A DNA stretch of 64,000 nucleotides from the NCBI GenBank assembly GCA_001953215.1, contig CP019169.1, positions 558,001-622,000 on the forward strand, read 5' to 3'. The translations under genes and the position numbers were made by a program. Of the stretch, positions 8,782 to 22,843 are shown one piece after another. Every line of letters begins with the position of its first letter. The first letter of the stretch is position 1. The notes below the pieces were generated by a model. That model had not been told where the DNA came from. It ran no database searches and worked only from the letters and a program-made list of their open reading frames with translations. The stretch comes from Betaproteobacteria bacterium GR16-43. Lineage in GTDB: Bacteria > Pseudomonadota > Gammaproteobacteria > Burkholderiales > Usitatibacteraceae.

Positions 8782-14546
<5,765 letters not shown>

Positions 14547-14550
<4 letters not shown>

Positions 14551-14942
14551 CCGAGCGCACCGCCTCCTGCAGTTGCGGCCAATTGACGGCGAAGGTCTCG
14601 GGCGATCCGATTCGCGTCTCCATCTGCCATTGCTACGCGTGCCAGATCCGGACCGGCAGCGTGTTCGCGGCGCAAGCACGTTTTCCGCGGGAAGCCGTGA
14701 AGATCTCGGGAAAATCTTCGCAATACGTTCGCGTCGGTGATGGGGGCGGTCGCGTACACTTCAGCTTCTGTCCCACGTGCGCCGCTACCGTACACTTCTA
14801 CCTCGAAGGGCACGAGGCGTCGATCGCGATCCCCGTCGGCGCCTTCGCGGACCGGAGTTTCCCGCCGCCGGTGTTTTCGATGTACGAAGACCGCAAGCAC
14901 GAGTGGGTCGAAGTTCCCGCCAACGCAGAGCACCGCCCCTGA
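14547..14942 (+). CDS. GFA/CENP-V family zinc protein
   Basis: The ATG overlaps the uvrA stop (ATGA), giving 131 residues. Zinc-binding cysteines follow the GFA pattern: CSCG near the N terminus, CHCYAC in the middle and CPTC towards the C terminus. The family includes proteins first described as glutathione-dependent formaldehyde-activating enzymes, but most members have no proven reaction. It is translationally coupled to uvrA, which may only reflect dense packing. A second family member is encoded at 17955-18377. Confidence 0.85.
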
Positions 14943-14949
14943 GCCGACC

Positions 14950-15330
14950 ATGGCCGCCATCCAAGACATCGCTGAAGCCCGCTCGCTGCTAGAACGCGCC
15001 GAGCATGAATCCGATCCCGAGCAGGAATGCGAGCACATCGAGGAGGCGCTGATCCTCCTCGAGACCGCGGAGGACCTGACGCCGCAGCAGGAGGAGCTCA
15101 TCGCGAACGTGCGCCTCGCCTACGCGAAGCGCTTCCTGAACCGCGTGGCGCTCCTGAAGAAGTCGACGTTCGAGGTGTGGAACCACTACCTCACGATCGT
15201 GGAAATGCTCGAACCCGAGATCGACGCGCTCGCCCTCGAGGACCCTCAGATGGCCGAGAACCGGCGCGCGTTCGTCGCGATGTGGGGCCCCGAAGTGGAG
15301 GCCGCGCTGGAGCGAAGCCTCAAGTCCTGA
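14950..15330 (+). CDS. Hypothetical acidic helical protein
   Basis: The 126-residue protein is strongly acidic and nearly all alpha-helical, with helix pairs (ARSLLERAEHESDPEQECEH; IEEALILLETAEDLTPQQEE) that look like tetratricopeptide-type hairpins. There is no signal peptide or membrane segment. I do not recognise the family. The ATG lies 7 bp after the GFA gene stop, so it is probably in the same transcript. Strong coding bias and absence of a better overlapping frame support it as real. Confidence 0.65.
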   Translation: MAAIQDIAEARSLLERAEHESDPEQECEHIEEALILLETAEDLTPQQEELIANVRLAYAKRFLNRVALLKKSTFEVWNHYLTIVEMLEPEIDALALEDPQMAENRRAFVAMWGPEVEAALERSLKS

Positions 15331-15347
15331 AGTCGTAAGATGGCGGG

Positions 15348-16067
15348 ATGAGAATCCTCCTCGCCGCTGCCGGCCTCGCGTTGCTCGTGCCCTCCGCCTT
15401 CGCCCAGACGCAGGCTTCGACCCTGGCACCCGGCGAATACGTCCGCGAGGGCGGCTGGGGCTACCTCACCTTGCGCGCCGGCCCGCGCGGGGCGCAGCCC
15501 TTCGAGATCCAGGCCTACGGGGCCAACGCGCACACGTGCGAGCTGGACGGGCGGGTGGCCAACGGCAAGGCCACGCTCGAGGCGATGGAAAAGAACGATC
15601 CCTGCATCGTCACATTCACGGCGGTCCCGGAGGGCGTCGTTGTCGACCCCACGGAATCCTGCAAGTCCTACTACTGCGGCGTCCGCGCGAGGTTCGAAGG
15701 TTTGTACCTGCGGCCGGCGCCGGGCTGCGCTCCGAAGGCCGTCCGCGCCACGCGCGACGAGTTCAAGAAGCTCTACGATGCGAAGCGCCACGCCGAGGCG
15801 CGTGACAAGCTCGAGCCGATCCTGAAAAACTGCGCGCGTACCACCTCGGACATCCAGGGCGGGAGCATCCGCAACGACCTCGCCGTCACGCTCCACAAGA
15901 TGAAGGATTTCACCGCCTGCCGCGCGGTGCTCGAGCCGCTCGCCGAGGAGGCGAAAATGACGGACGAGCAGTTGCGCGGCCAATACCCGCCGGCCGACGC
16001 GGACAACCACGTCGACCTCGCCCGCGCCACCCGTACGAACCTGAAACTATGCAAATCGCCATCCTGA
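15348..16067 (+). CDS. Exported hypothetical protein
   Basis: This 239-residue protein has a signal peptide (MRILLAAAGLALLVPSAFAQ) and is predicted periplasmic. It contains several cysteines that could form disulfides (HTCELDG, DPCIV, ESCKSYYCG, PGCAPK, KNCARTT) and a C-terminal helical part resembling repeats of a short helical solenoid (EFKKLYDAKRHAEARDKLEP). No family is recognised. It overlaps the following DJ-1-like gene by 19 bp, suggesting coupled translation. Confidence 0.7.
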   Translation: MRILLAAAGLALLVPSAFAQTQASTLAPGEYVREGGWGYLTLRAGPRGAQPFEIQAYGANAHTCELDGRVANGKATLEAMEKNDPCIVTFTAVPEGVVVDPTESCKSYYCGVRARFEGLYLRPAPGCAPKAVRATRDEFKKLYDAKRHAEARDKLEPILKNCARTTSDIQGGSIRNDLAVTLHKMKDFTACRAVLEPLAEEAKMTDEQLRGQYPPADADNHVDLARATRTNLKLCKSPS

Positions 16068-16693
16068 CCTTCGAAGGCTTCAACGAGCTCGACTCCATCG
16101 TCGCGCTCGCGATCCTCAACCGCGTGCGCGACAGCCGCTGGCGCGTGTCGCTCGCCTGCCCCAAGCCGACCGTCACATCGATGAACGGCGTCGTCGTGCA
16201 GGCGCAGTGCTCGCTGCAGGATGCCGCAAAGGCCGACGTCGTGATCGTGGGCAGCGGCATCAACACGCGGGACGTGGTGAAGGACCCAGCGTTGATGAGC
16301 CAACTGCAACTCGATCCCGCACGGCAGCTCATCGCGGCGCAGTGTTCCGGAACGCTCGTGCTCGCGAAGCTGGGCCTGCTGTCCGGTGTGCCGGCGTGCA
16401 CCGACCTCACGACGAAACCGTGGGTGCAGGAAGCGGGCGTCGAAGTGCTGAACCAGCCTTTCTTCGCGAAGGGCAATGTCGCGACGGCGGGGGGATGCCT
16501 TTCTTCGCAGTACCTCGCGGCCTGGGTGATCGCTCGTACGGCTGGCCTCGATGCCGCGCGTGCGGCGATGCATTACGTGGCGCCGGTGGGGGAGAAGGAC
16601 GAGTACGTCGAGCGGGCGATGGGGAACATTGCGGCGTATCTTCCTGCGGTCGGCGACGCGGGACGCACGCTCGCGCAAGTGAATTCCCGCTAG
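16049..16693 (+). CDS. DJ-1/PfpI family protein
   Basis: The 214-residue protein has the DJ-1/PfpI fold: an opening strand MQIAILTFEGFNELDSI with the acidic residue seen in the family, then VVIVGSG and the nucleophile-elbow IAAQCSGTLVLAKLGLL. Family members include glyoxalases/deglycase-like proteins, isonitrile hydratases and regulator domains. There is no AraC domain here, so an enzyme of small reactive molecules is more likely. It overlaps the preceding exported-protein gene by 19 bp. Confidence 0.85.
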   Translation: MQIAILTFEGFNELDSIVALAILNRVRDSRWRVSLACPKPTVTSMNGVVVQAQCSLQDAAKADVVIVGSGINTRDVVKDPALMSQLQLDPARQLIAAQCSGTLVLAKLGLLSGVPACTDLTTKPWVQEAGVEVLNQPFFAKGNVATAGGCLSSQYLAAWVIARTAGLDAARAAMHYVAPVGEKDEYVERAMGNIAAYLPAVGDAGRTLAQVNSR

Positions 16694-16710
16694 GCGTCTA
16701 CGGAGGGCTT

Positions 16711-17352
16711 GTGGAACACGATCACTGGAATCTGGGCAGGTGGAACCGAATCCCGGTATCGATGCACTGGTCGCTGCTGCTCAGCTTTGCCTGGCTGTAT
16801 CTCCTGCTGTGGACCTTGCTGGCCACGGCGATCGCCTCGGTCGCCCTGTTCGCGCTCTTCGTGGCCCACGAGTTCGGGCATGTGGCGATGCTGCGCTGGC
16901 GCAGGATTCCCGTCGCGGGCATCACCCTGAGCGGCATTCACGGCGAGACGAGCTATGGGTACGCCCGCCCGCAGGACGAGGCCTGGGTCGCCTGGGGCGG
17001 CGTGCTGGCCCAGCTTGCGGTGCTTGTCGTGGCATCCATCCTTGCGGCCGTGGTCGACTTCTCCAATCCCCTTGCGTCGCTCATCGCGGCCCCGGTCCTG
17101 TTCGTGCTGACGAAGTTCAACATCTTCCTCATCGTGATCGCGCTCCTGCCGATCGGGCCGTTCGACGGACGGAAAGCGTGGACCGCGATACCGCTGATAC
17201 GGTCCTCCCTTCGCCGGCGCGTTCGCGTGAACCGTGCGCCAAAGCTCACGCCGGAGCAGCAGCGCGAGCTCGAGGCGAGATCGCATGTCGAGGCCTCTGA
17301 ATTGATCGAGAAGCTCACCAAGAAGACGGATGCGTCGAGGGAAGATGCCTGA
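16711..17352 (+). CDS. Site-2-protease-like (M50) membrane metalloprotease
   Basis: A GTG start with GGAGGG just upstream gives 213 residues with about five membrane segments. HEFGH near residue 56 is the HExxH zinc motif inside a membrane helix, and LLPIGPFDGRKAW supplies the second S2P-type motif (xPxxDG) for the third ligand. The C terminus is a charged cytosolic helix. M50 proteases cut substrates within the membrane in stress signalling; this short form lacks PDZ domains and its substrate is unknown. An alternative Met start lies 17 codons downstream. Confidence 0.78.
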   Translation: MEHDHWNLGRWNRIPVSMHWSLLLSFAWLYLLLWTLLATAIASVALFALFVAHEFGHVAMLRWRRIPVAGITLSGIHGETSYGYARPQDEAWVAWGGVLAQLAVLVVASILAAVVDFSNPLASLIAAPVLFVLTKFNIFLIVIALLPIGPFDGRKAWTAIPLIRSSLRRRVRVNRAPKLTPEQQRELEARSHVEASELIEKLTKKTDASREDA

Positions 17353-17376
17353 CGACGCCTTGGACCATCGCGACGC

Positions 17377-17958
17377 GTGTCGCACTTGAAGTACACGCAC
17401 GCGCTTGTCATCGGTGGCACCGGCATGCTTCGGCGTGCCTCCGCAGTCATCGCCCGGCAGTCGGAATATTTCACCGCGATCGCGAGAACCTCGGCGTCCC
17501 TCGAAACACTGGCTCGCGAAATCGGGAGTTCGCCGACGGATGGGCACTCCTTTGTGGCCCTCGATTGGGGCAAGCCAGATCAATTCATCTCGGACCTGTT
17601 TCGACTCTTCGAGCAGGGTGACCCGCCGACTCTCGTTCTTGCGTGGCTGCACGATGCGGCATTGGGACCGCGCGTTGCGACCGCCCTATCAAGCCAGGGC
17701 ACGCACTGCGATTTCTTTCAGATCTTGGGCAGCTCCGCCGCGACGCCCGGTGCCCGCGCCGCCGGATTGACCAGTGAATTCGGTCGCGTGGCGCACCACC
17801 AGGTCATTCTCGGATTCAAAGTCGAAGGGGCTTCGTCGCGCTGGCTGACCGACGAGGAAGTTTCGAGCGGCGTGCTTGAAGCCATTTCAATGAGACAACC
17901 CACGCATGTCGTCGGAACGACGGCGCCGTGGGAAAGGCGACCGAAAGGAACTCCATGA
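17377..17958 (+). CDS. Rossmann-fold protein, SDR-like
   Basis: The 193-residue protein begins at a GTG (SHLKYTHALVIGGTGML), with a GGTGM dinucleotide-binding loop at the first strand. A later FFQILGSSAATPG resembles the SDR Ser region, but a standard YxxxK catalytic pair is not seen where expected, so its activity as a dehydrogenase is doubtful. Base composition is slightly lower in GC than its neighbours. It overlaps the next gene by 4 bp. Confidence 0.6.
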   Translation: MSHLKYTHALVIGGTGMLRRASAVIARQSEYFTAIARTSASLETLAREIGSSPTDGHSFVALDWGKPDQFISDLFRLFEQGDPPTLVLAWLHDAALGPRVATALSSQGTHCDFFQILGSSAATPGARAAGLTSEFGRVAHHQVILGFKVEGASSRWLTDEEVSSGVLEAISMRQPTHVVGTTAPWERRPKGTP

Positions 17959-18377
17959 CCGATGCCACACTCACCGGCAGTTGCCTGTGCGGGAGCGTCA
18001 GCTACCGCGTGCGGAAACCGTTCCTGCGTTTCGCGCATTGCCACTGCGGGCGTTGCCGCAAGGCCACGGGCACCGGCCACGCTTCGAACATCTACGTCGA
18101 TCCGTCGAACTTCGAATGGGTCTCCGGCCGCGAGTTCACGAAGCGCTACGACCTTCCCACCGCACAAAGCTTCTCCACGACTTTCTGTACCCAGTGCGGC
18201 ACGCCTTTGCCGCATCACACCCGGAGCGGCCGCGAGATGGTCATCCCCGCAGGTTCATTGGACGATCCGCCGGGGTCGCTACCGCAGGTCCGGATTTTCT
18301 GGGACTCGAGGGCGCCGTGGGAAGGCTCCGCGGATGGAGTGCCGACGGCCAGCGAACTACCCAACGGATGGCGATAG
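17955..18377 (+). CDS. GFA/CENP-V family zinc protein (second copy)
   Basis: The ATG at 17955 has AAAGGA upstream and overlaps the previous stop, giving 140 residues. Cysteines CLCG, CHCGRC and FCTQCGTPL follow the GFA zinc pattern. It is a distant paralogue of the protein at 14547-14942, not a recent duplicate, because the sequences outside the cysteines differ widely. The reaction is unknown; a small-aldehyde or thiol-related role is only a family-level guess. Confidence 0.85.
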   Translation: MTDATLTGSCLCGSVSYRVRKPFLRFAHCHCGRCRKATGTGHASNIYVDPSNFEWVSGREFTKRYDLPTAQSFSTTFCTQCGTPLPHHTRSGREMVIPAGSLDDPPGSLPQVRIFWDSRAPWEGSADGVPTASELPNGWR

Positions 18378-18381
18378 ACCC

Positions 18382-18777
18382 ATGAGCACCGAAACCGAAG
18401 CCCTCGAGCACTTCTACTCCGCGGTCAATCGCAACGACATGCGGGCCATCACCCGGGATTTCGATCCACGGATCGTGCGCATCGAGCCCGAGGGCTTCCC
18501 GACGGCTGGGACCTATCGTGGCATCGCGCAAGTGCAGGAGCACGTCACGAAAGGACGCGGGACATGGGCCGAGGGGACTTGCGAGCCCGAGAAGTTCCTG
18601 GTGAATGGAGACAAGGTTGTCGTCTACCTCCACGCCCGGGTCCGCCTGCAAGGCTCGACCGAATGGGTGGGCGGGCGGTTTGCCGATGGCTTCGTGTTTC
18701 GCAACGCCAAGATCATCCAATATCTTTCGTTCGGAGAACGGGCGGAGGCCCTCGAGTGGGCCGGCATCAAGGACTGA
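18382..18777 (+). CDS. NTF2-like / SnoaL-type protein
   Basis: The 131-residue protein opens with ALEHFYSAVNRNDMRAITRDFDP, the typical first helix pair of SnoaL/NTF2-like folds, and closes with the curved sheet (RFADGFVFRNAKIIQYLSFG). Such proteins form a conical pocket and act as isomerases, hydrolases or ligand-binding subunits. No catalytic residues can be fixed from sequence alone. It starts 4 bp after the GFA gene and is likely co-transcribed. Confidence 0.78.
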   Translation: MSTETEALEHFYSAVNRNDMRAITRDFDPRIVRIEPEGFPTAGTYRGIAQVQEHVTKGRGTWAEGTCEPEKFLVNGDKVVVYLHARVRLQGSTEWVGGRFADGFVFRNAKIIQYLSFGERAEALEWAGIKD

Positions 18778-18836
18778 TATGAGGGCCGTGCCGAAGCGTA
18801 TCCTGTAGGGCTTCCCCACCCCTGATCCTGGAGCCC

Positions 18837-19190
18837 ATGAACACCCTTCGCTTCGTTGCCTTCGCCGCAACCGTGCTCGCCGCCCCATCCGCCCTCGCCG
18901 AAATGACCGGCAAGCAGGCCGCCGGCGTTTTCGACCGCATCCGCACGACCCCCGCCGAGCAGAAGCTCTACTGCGAGGCGATCGGCATCGCGCGCGACAC
19001 GAAGCCCCGCGACGCCGAGGCGACGAAGAAGGTGAACAAGCGCATGGACGAGATCCCGCGCCTGCTGCCGGGCTACATCGACGCCTTCACCTACCAGAGC
19101 TCGAAGGCCCGTGACGAGAGCTACTGGAAGACGCCGGAAGGTGCGGCGCTCCAGAAGGCCCAGCTCGACCTCATCGCCGTCTGCAAGTAA
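18837..19190 (+). CDS. Small exported hypothetical protein
   Basis: This 117-residue protein has a signal peptide (MNTLRFVAFAATVLAAPSALA) followed by a lysine-rich helical mature part of about 95 residues with two cysteines (LYCEAIG and AVCK at the C terminus) that could form one disulfide in the periplasm. No family is recognised. It is preceded by a CTGGAG ribosome site and followed 2 bp later by a GNAT gene. Confidence 0.68.
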   Translation: MNTLRFVAFAATVLAAPSALAEMTGKQAAGVFDRIRTTPAEQKLYCEAIGIARDTKPRDAEATKKVNKRMDEIPRLLPGYIDAFTYQSSKARDESYWKTPEGAALQKAQLDLIAVCK

Positions 19191-19192
19191 GC

Positions 19193-19648
19193 ATGACCGT
19201 CGTCATCAACGCGGAGCGGCCCGACTCCAGGGATGCATCGGCGCTCATCGAGGAGCTCGACGATGTCCTCGACCCCCTCTACCCGAGCGAAAGCCGGCAC
19301 GGATTCAGCATCGACAAGCTGATCCAGGACAACGTCGCCTTCTTCGTCGTGCGCGAGGACGGCAAGCCTGCCGGCTGCGGCGGCGTGAAGCTTTTCGGCA
19401 CGGAGTACGGCGAGGTGAAGCGCATGTACGTGCGCCCCGAGTTTCGCGGCGCCGGTCTCGGCCGGAAGATGCTGCGCCATCTCGAAGACTACGCACGCAA
19501 GAAGGGCGTTCCGCTCCTGCGGCTGGAGACGGGCATCTACCAGTCCGAAGCCATCGGCATGTACGAGCGCTACGGCTTCGAGCGCGTCGGGCCTTTCGGC
19601 GAGTACAAGGAAGATCCCAACAGCATCTTCTTCGAGAAGCGGACATGA
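19193..19648 (+). CDS. GNAT family N-acetyltransferase
   Basis: The 151-residue protein has the GNAT core, with the acetyl-CoA pyrophosphate loop in VRPEFRGAGLGRKMLRHLEDYA (Q/RxxGxG/A) and the usual following strand PLLRLETGIYQSEAIGMYERYGF. It transfers an acetyl group from acetyl-CoA to an amine that cannot be predicted. It overlaps the next gene by 4 bp (ATGA) and is probably in the same operon. Confidence 0.88.
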   Translation: MTVVINAERPDSRDASALIEELDDVLDPLYPSESRHGFSIDKLIQDNVAFFVVREDGKPAGCGGVKLFGTEYGEVKRMYVRPEFRGAGLGRKMLRHLEDYARKKGVPLLRLETGIYQSEAIGMYERYGFERVGPFGEYKEDPNSIFFEKRT

Positions 19649-20457
19649 CCCCTTTCCTGCGAACGGGCTTCGCCTTCCTCACGGCGCTTGCCTTGTTGGC
19701 GGCTTGCGCGAGCGCCCCCGTCCCCCCTGTGGCGGACGTCGCGCCCAAGGGCAGCCTGCGCGTGGCGGTCGGCGTCGGCGCCGCAGCCTCCGCGTTCTGG
19801 ACCACGCGCGATGCGTCCGGCAAACTGCGCGGCGTCACCGTCGAGCTGGGCAAGGCGGCCGCGGAACAATTGGGCATTCCGCTGCAGATCGTCGAATACC
19901 AGAACTCCGGCGAAATCACGGCGGCCGCCGCGAAGGGCGACTGGGACATTTCGTTCATGCCGGGTGACCCCGAGCGCGAGAAGTTCATCGATCCGGGTCC
20001 CGCCTTCGTCGTCTACGAGAGCGGCTACCTGGTGCGGCCGGGGTCCACGATTCGCAATGCAGCCGAGGTGGACCGCGCCGGAACGCGCGTCGGTGCCGTC
20101 GAAGGCACGAGCACTTCGCGCACCGTGGCGAAGGCGCTCAAGCAGGCCACGCTCACCCTGTACCCGAAGCCCGAGACCGCCATGCAGTTGCTGGCCGAAG
20201 GCAAGCTCGACGCGATCGCCGCGGGACGCGATGGGTTGCTCGAGTTTTCGCAGCGCACGCCCGGCACGCGCTTGCTCGACGACGTGATCCAGTCCACCGG
20301 CGTGATCGTGGTGGTCCCGAAGGATCGCCCGGCTACACGCGCGTGGGCCGCGCAGTTCCTCGAGAAGGCGAAGCAGGACGGCACCGTGCGCCGCGCGCTC
20401 GACAGCGCCGGATTCACGACCGCGCAGGTCGCGCCGCCCTCCACCCCACGGCCGTGA
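19645..20457 (+). CDS. Family-3 solute-binding lipoprotein
   Basis: The 270-residue protein has a lipoprotein signal ending LLAAC, then a bacterial extracellular solute-binding protein family 3 body: KGSLRVAVGVGAAASAFW, LGKAAAEQLGIPLQIVEY, and GDWDISFMPGDPEREKFI. It is expected to be tethered to a membrane and to bind a small amino-acid-like ligand. There is no permease or ATPase gene beside it, so it is either an orphan receptor or works with a transporter elsewhere. Its end overlaps the next gene by 4 bp (GTGA). Confidence 0.83.
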   Translation: MTPFLRTGFAFLTALALLAACASAPVPPVADVAPKGSLRVAVGVGAAASAFWTTRDASGKLRGVTVELGKAAAEQLGIPLQIVEYQNSGEITAAAAKGDWDISFMPGDPEREKFIDPGPAFVVYESGYLVRPGSTIRNAAEVDRAGTRVGAVEGTSTSRTVAKALKQATLTLYPKPETAMQLLAEGKLDAIAAGRDGLLEFSQRTPGTRLLDDVIQSTGVIVVVPKDRPATRAWAAQFLEKAKQDGTVRRALDSAGFTTAQVAPPSTPRP

Positions 20458-21320
20458 CGGCGCAGGACGGGCTGATCGAGGTCTTCTTCTATGGCCTCTA
20501 CATGGACGCGGACATCCTCGCCGCGAAGGGCGTGGTGCCGCGCGAGCCTCGCATCGCCTACGTCGAGGATCACGTCGTGAAGCTCGGCAGCAAGGCCATG
20601 CTCCTGCCTTCACCCAAGGGGCGCGCGTACGGCCTCCTCTTCCAGCTCACGCGTGCCGAGATCGACCGGCTCTACGCAGGCATGGACGACTACCGCGAAC
20701 AAGCCTTCACCGCCGTGCAGCCGAACGGCCAAGCCATCGCAGCCGTCAGCAGGGTCCACGTCGATCCTCCGGTGCGCTCTGCGGAGGACCCGGCCTATGG
20801 CGTGCCGTTTCGCGCGCTGCTTCGGAAGCTCGGGCTGCCCGGCCCGCAATCCTCGGGCCCGATCGCGCTCCGGGCCATCGACGTCGCCCCGCGCGCCAAG
20901 CGCTCGAACTACCCACCGCCCTTCGCCGCGCTCGTCGAGGGACGCACGAAGCGCCAGCTGGGCGAAGCCTTCGGGCTCTCGAACTTCGGCGTGAACCTCA
21001 CGACGCTCGCACCCGGCGCGGTTTCGGCCGTACGGCACGCGCACACGAAGCAGGACGAGTTCGTCTACATCCTCGAGGGCCATCCGACGCTGGTGACTGA
21101 CGAGGGCCGCACTCCGCTGTCGCCCGGCATGTGCGCCGGCTTTCCCGCCGGCACCGGCAATGGCCATCACCTGTTGAACGAAACCGCGGCGGACGTCGTG
21201 TACTTCGAGGTGGGCGATCGCACGCCGGGCGACGCGGCGAGCTACCCGGACGATGACCTCCAGGCGACGTTCGTCGAGGGCGCGTGGCGGTTCACGCACA
21301 AGGACGGCACACCGTACTAG
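20454..21320 (+). CDS. Gamma-glutamylcyclotransferase-like / cupin fusion protein
   Basis: A GTG start overlapping the previous stop gives 288 residues. Residues about 1-105 resemble the gamma-glutamylcyclotransferase/AIG2 fold (IEVFFYGLYMDADIL, KGRAYGLLFQLTRAEIDRLY), although the usual catalytic Glu is not obvious. Residues about 165-285 form a cupin: LGEAFGLSNFGVNL, then VRHAHTKQDEFVYILEG with His/Glu metal ligands, and GNGHHLLN. The C terminus HKDGTPY is typical of cupin-2 proteins. The frame is continuous through both parts. Confidence 0.8.
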   Translation: MTAQDGLIEVFFYGLYMDADILAAKGVVPREPRIAYVEDHVVKLGSKAMLLPSPKGRAYGLLFQLTRAEIDRLYAGMDDYREQAFTAVQPNGQAIAAVSRVHVDPPVRSAEDPAYGVPFRALLRKLGLPGPQSSGPIALRAIDVAPRAKRSNYPPPFAALVEGRTKRQLGEAFGLSNFGVNLTTLAPGAVSAVRHAHTKQDEFVYILEGHPTLVTDEGRTPLSPGMCAGFPAGTGNGHHLLNETAADVVYFEVGDRTPGDAASYPDDDLQATFVEGAWRFTHKDGTPY

Positions 21321-21323
21321 TCG

Positions 21324-22283
21324 ATGACGAACCTGCGCGAACTGGCCTCCCCCTTGCAGGCGCCGATGCTGCGCCCGGTGGGACCCGAAGTGGATCGCAT
21401 CCAGATCGGCCAGCCGCTCGCGGCGAAGGACATCGATGCCGCCGCGGCATTCGTCGCCGCCAACCCCGCGACGTGGCTGCGCATCTACAACGGAAGCAGC
21501 GAAGACGCGGTCGACCTGGAATTCCTCGCGGCTTTTCCCGGCGTGCGCAACCTGTGGCTGGACCTGCCGCCCGACACCCTCATCGACCTCACGATTCTCG
21601 AGATCCTGCCCCCGCAGCTCGAAGGCCTCTATCTGCCCTTCACCAAGCGGCGCATTCGCGGGCTCGACACTCTGCAGCGCTTCACAGGGCTTCGCAGGCT
21701 CGCGATTTCGGGCAACGTGCCCGGCATCGAGGTTGTTTCGAAACTGACCGCACTCGAGAAGCTCGACCTGTTCCGCACCAAGGTCGCAACGCTCGACGCC
21801 CTCGCAGGCCTGCCGCGCTTGCGCGACGTTGAAGTGGCACGCAGCACCGTGGGAGACGCAACGGCCCTCGCCCGCGCGCCGGCGCTCGAGCGCCTTGCCT
21901 TCAACGAAGTGCGCGGCCTGGACGACCTGGCTTTCGTCCCCCGATGCGCGTCGCTCTCGCGGTTACAATTCTTCTTCTGCAAGACGGATGCGGCGCTTCC
22001 ATCGCTCGCGCCGCTGAAGGCGCTGGAGCAGCTCCGGCTCACCGGTTCGTCACCCCGCGCAAGGATCGAGGACCTCTGGGCCGCGCCTATGCTCACGCAC
22101 TTGCTGCACGAAGAGGACGGCGGCGTGCTGGATGCCGCGGCACTCCTGGCCCTGCCCCGTCACGCTACGATGAAGTTCGCCCACTTCGAAAACCTGGACG
22201 AGGACGAATGCGCGGCCGTCGGAAAGCGCCTGGGCATTCGCTGCTTCGGAACCGCGGGCGAGCTCCCCGGCTTCTGGCCCTGA
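21324..22283 (+). CDS. Leucine-rich-repeat-like cytosolic protein
   Basis: This 319-residue protein has no signal peptide or membrane segment. The centre has spaced leucine motifs typical of irregular leucine-rich repeats: LEGLYLPF, LRRLAISG, LEKLDLF, LRDVEVA, LERLAFNE, LSRLQFFF, LEQLRLTG, about 22 residues apart. LRR solenoids bind other proteins. No enzymatic domain is visible and I do not know the partner. It starts 3 bp after the fusion-protein gene. Confidence 0.72.
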   Translation: MTNLRELASPLQAPMLRPVGPEVDRIQIGQPLAAKDIDAAAAFVAANPATWLRIYNGSSEDAVDLEFLAAFPGVRNLWLDLPPDTLIDLTILEILPPQLEGLYLPFTKRRIRGLDTLQRFTGLRRLAISGNVPGIEVVSKLTALEKLDLFRTKVATLDALAGLPRLRDVEVARSTVGDATALARAPALERLAFNEVRGLDDLAFVPRCASLSRLQFFFCKTDAALPSLAPLKALEQLRLTGSSPRARIEDLWAAPMLTHLLHEEDGGVLDAAALLALPRHATMKFAHFENLDEDECAAVGKRLGIRCFGTAGELPGFWP

Positions 22284-22315
22284 TGAATACCACCCCACCC
22301 ACCTGAAACTGGAGA

Positions 22316-22843
22316 ATGTTCTTGCGTGCATCGAAAGCATCCGTAGCAACCCTGTTGATCGCAACCGCCCTCGCCCTGCCTCTCGTGGCGCGCGCCGACA
22401 CCCCCCAGAACCTGAGCGCGAAGGTGGCCGGCAAGGCCTTCGAAAGCGACGACAACGGCATCCTGTACCTCATGCCCACGAAGACGGGCCTGAACCTGAT
22501 CGCGTCCACCAAGGGTGCGTCAGCCTACCCGCCGCCGAAGACGCCGATCGACCGCCTCAGCATCATGTGCAAGGACTTCGAGGGCAAGCCTGTGAAATGG
22601 GTCGCCAAGGATTTCGGCAATCACGGCTGCGAAGTGAAGTTCGTCCAAGGCGAGAGCAAGACGCCAATGGGCGATCCGCAGGCGGAGTACCGGGCGAGCG
22701 GTGGCAACAACACGCTGGAGATCACTTCGGTCAAGGGCAAGGTGATCGAGGGCAAGTTCTCGTTCGAGCTGGTCGAGGTGAAGACCAAGGCAAAGCTGGC
22801 GATCACCGACGGGACCTTCAAGGCCGAAGACCGCCAGAAATGA
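22316..22843 (+). CDS. Exported hypothetical protein
   Basis: The 175-residue protein has a signal peptide (ASKASVATLLIATALALPLV, cleaved near ARADT) and a beta-rich mature domain with a possible disulfide (SIMCKDFEG and NHGCEVKF). No family is recognised; the fold may be a lipocalin-like or immunoglobulin-like periplasmic domain, but that is a guess. It overlaps the next gene by 4 bp (ATGA). Confidence 0.68.
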   Translation: MFLRASKASVATLLIATALALPLVARADTPQNLSAKVAGKAFESDDNGILYLMPTKTGLNLIASTKGASAYPPPKTPIDRLSIMCKDFEGKPVKWVAKDFGNHGCEVKFVQGESKTPMGDPQAEYRASGGNNTLEITSVKGKVIEGKFSFELVEVKTKAKLAITDGTFKAEDRQK

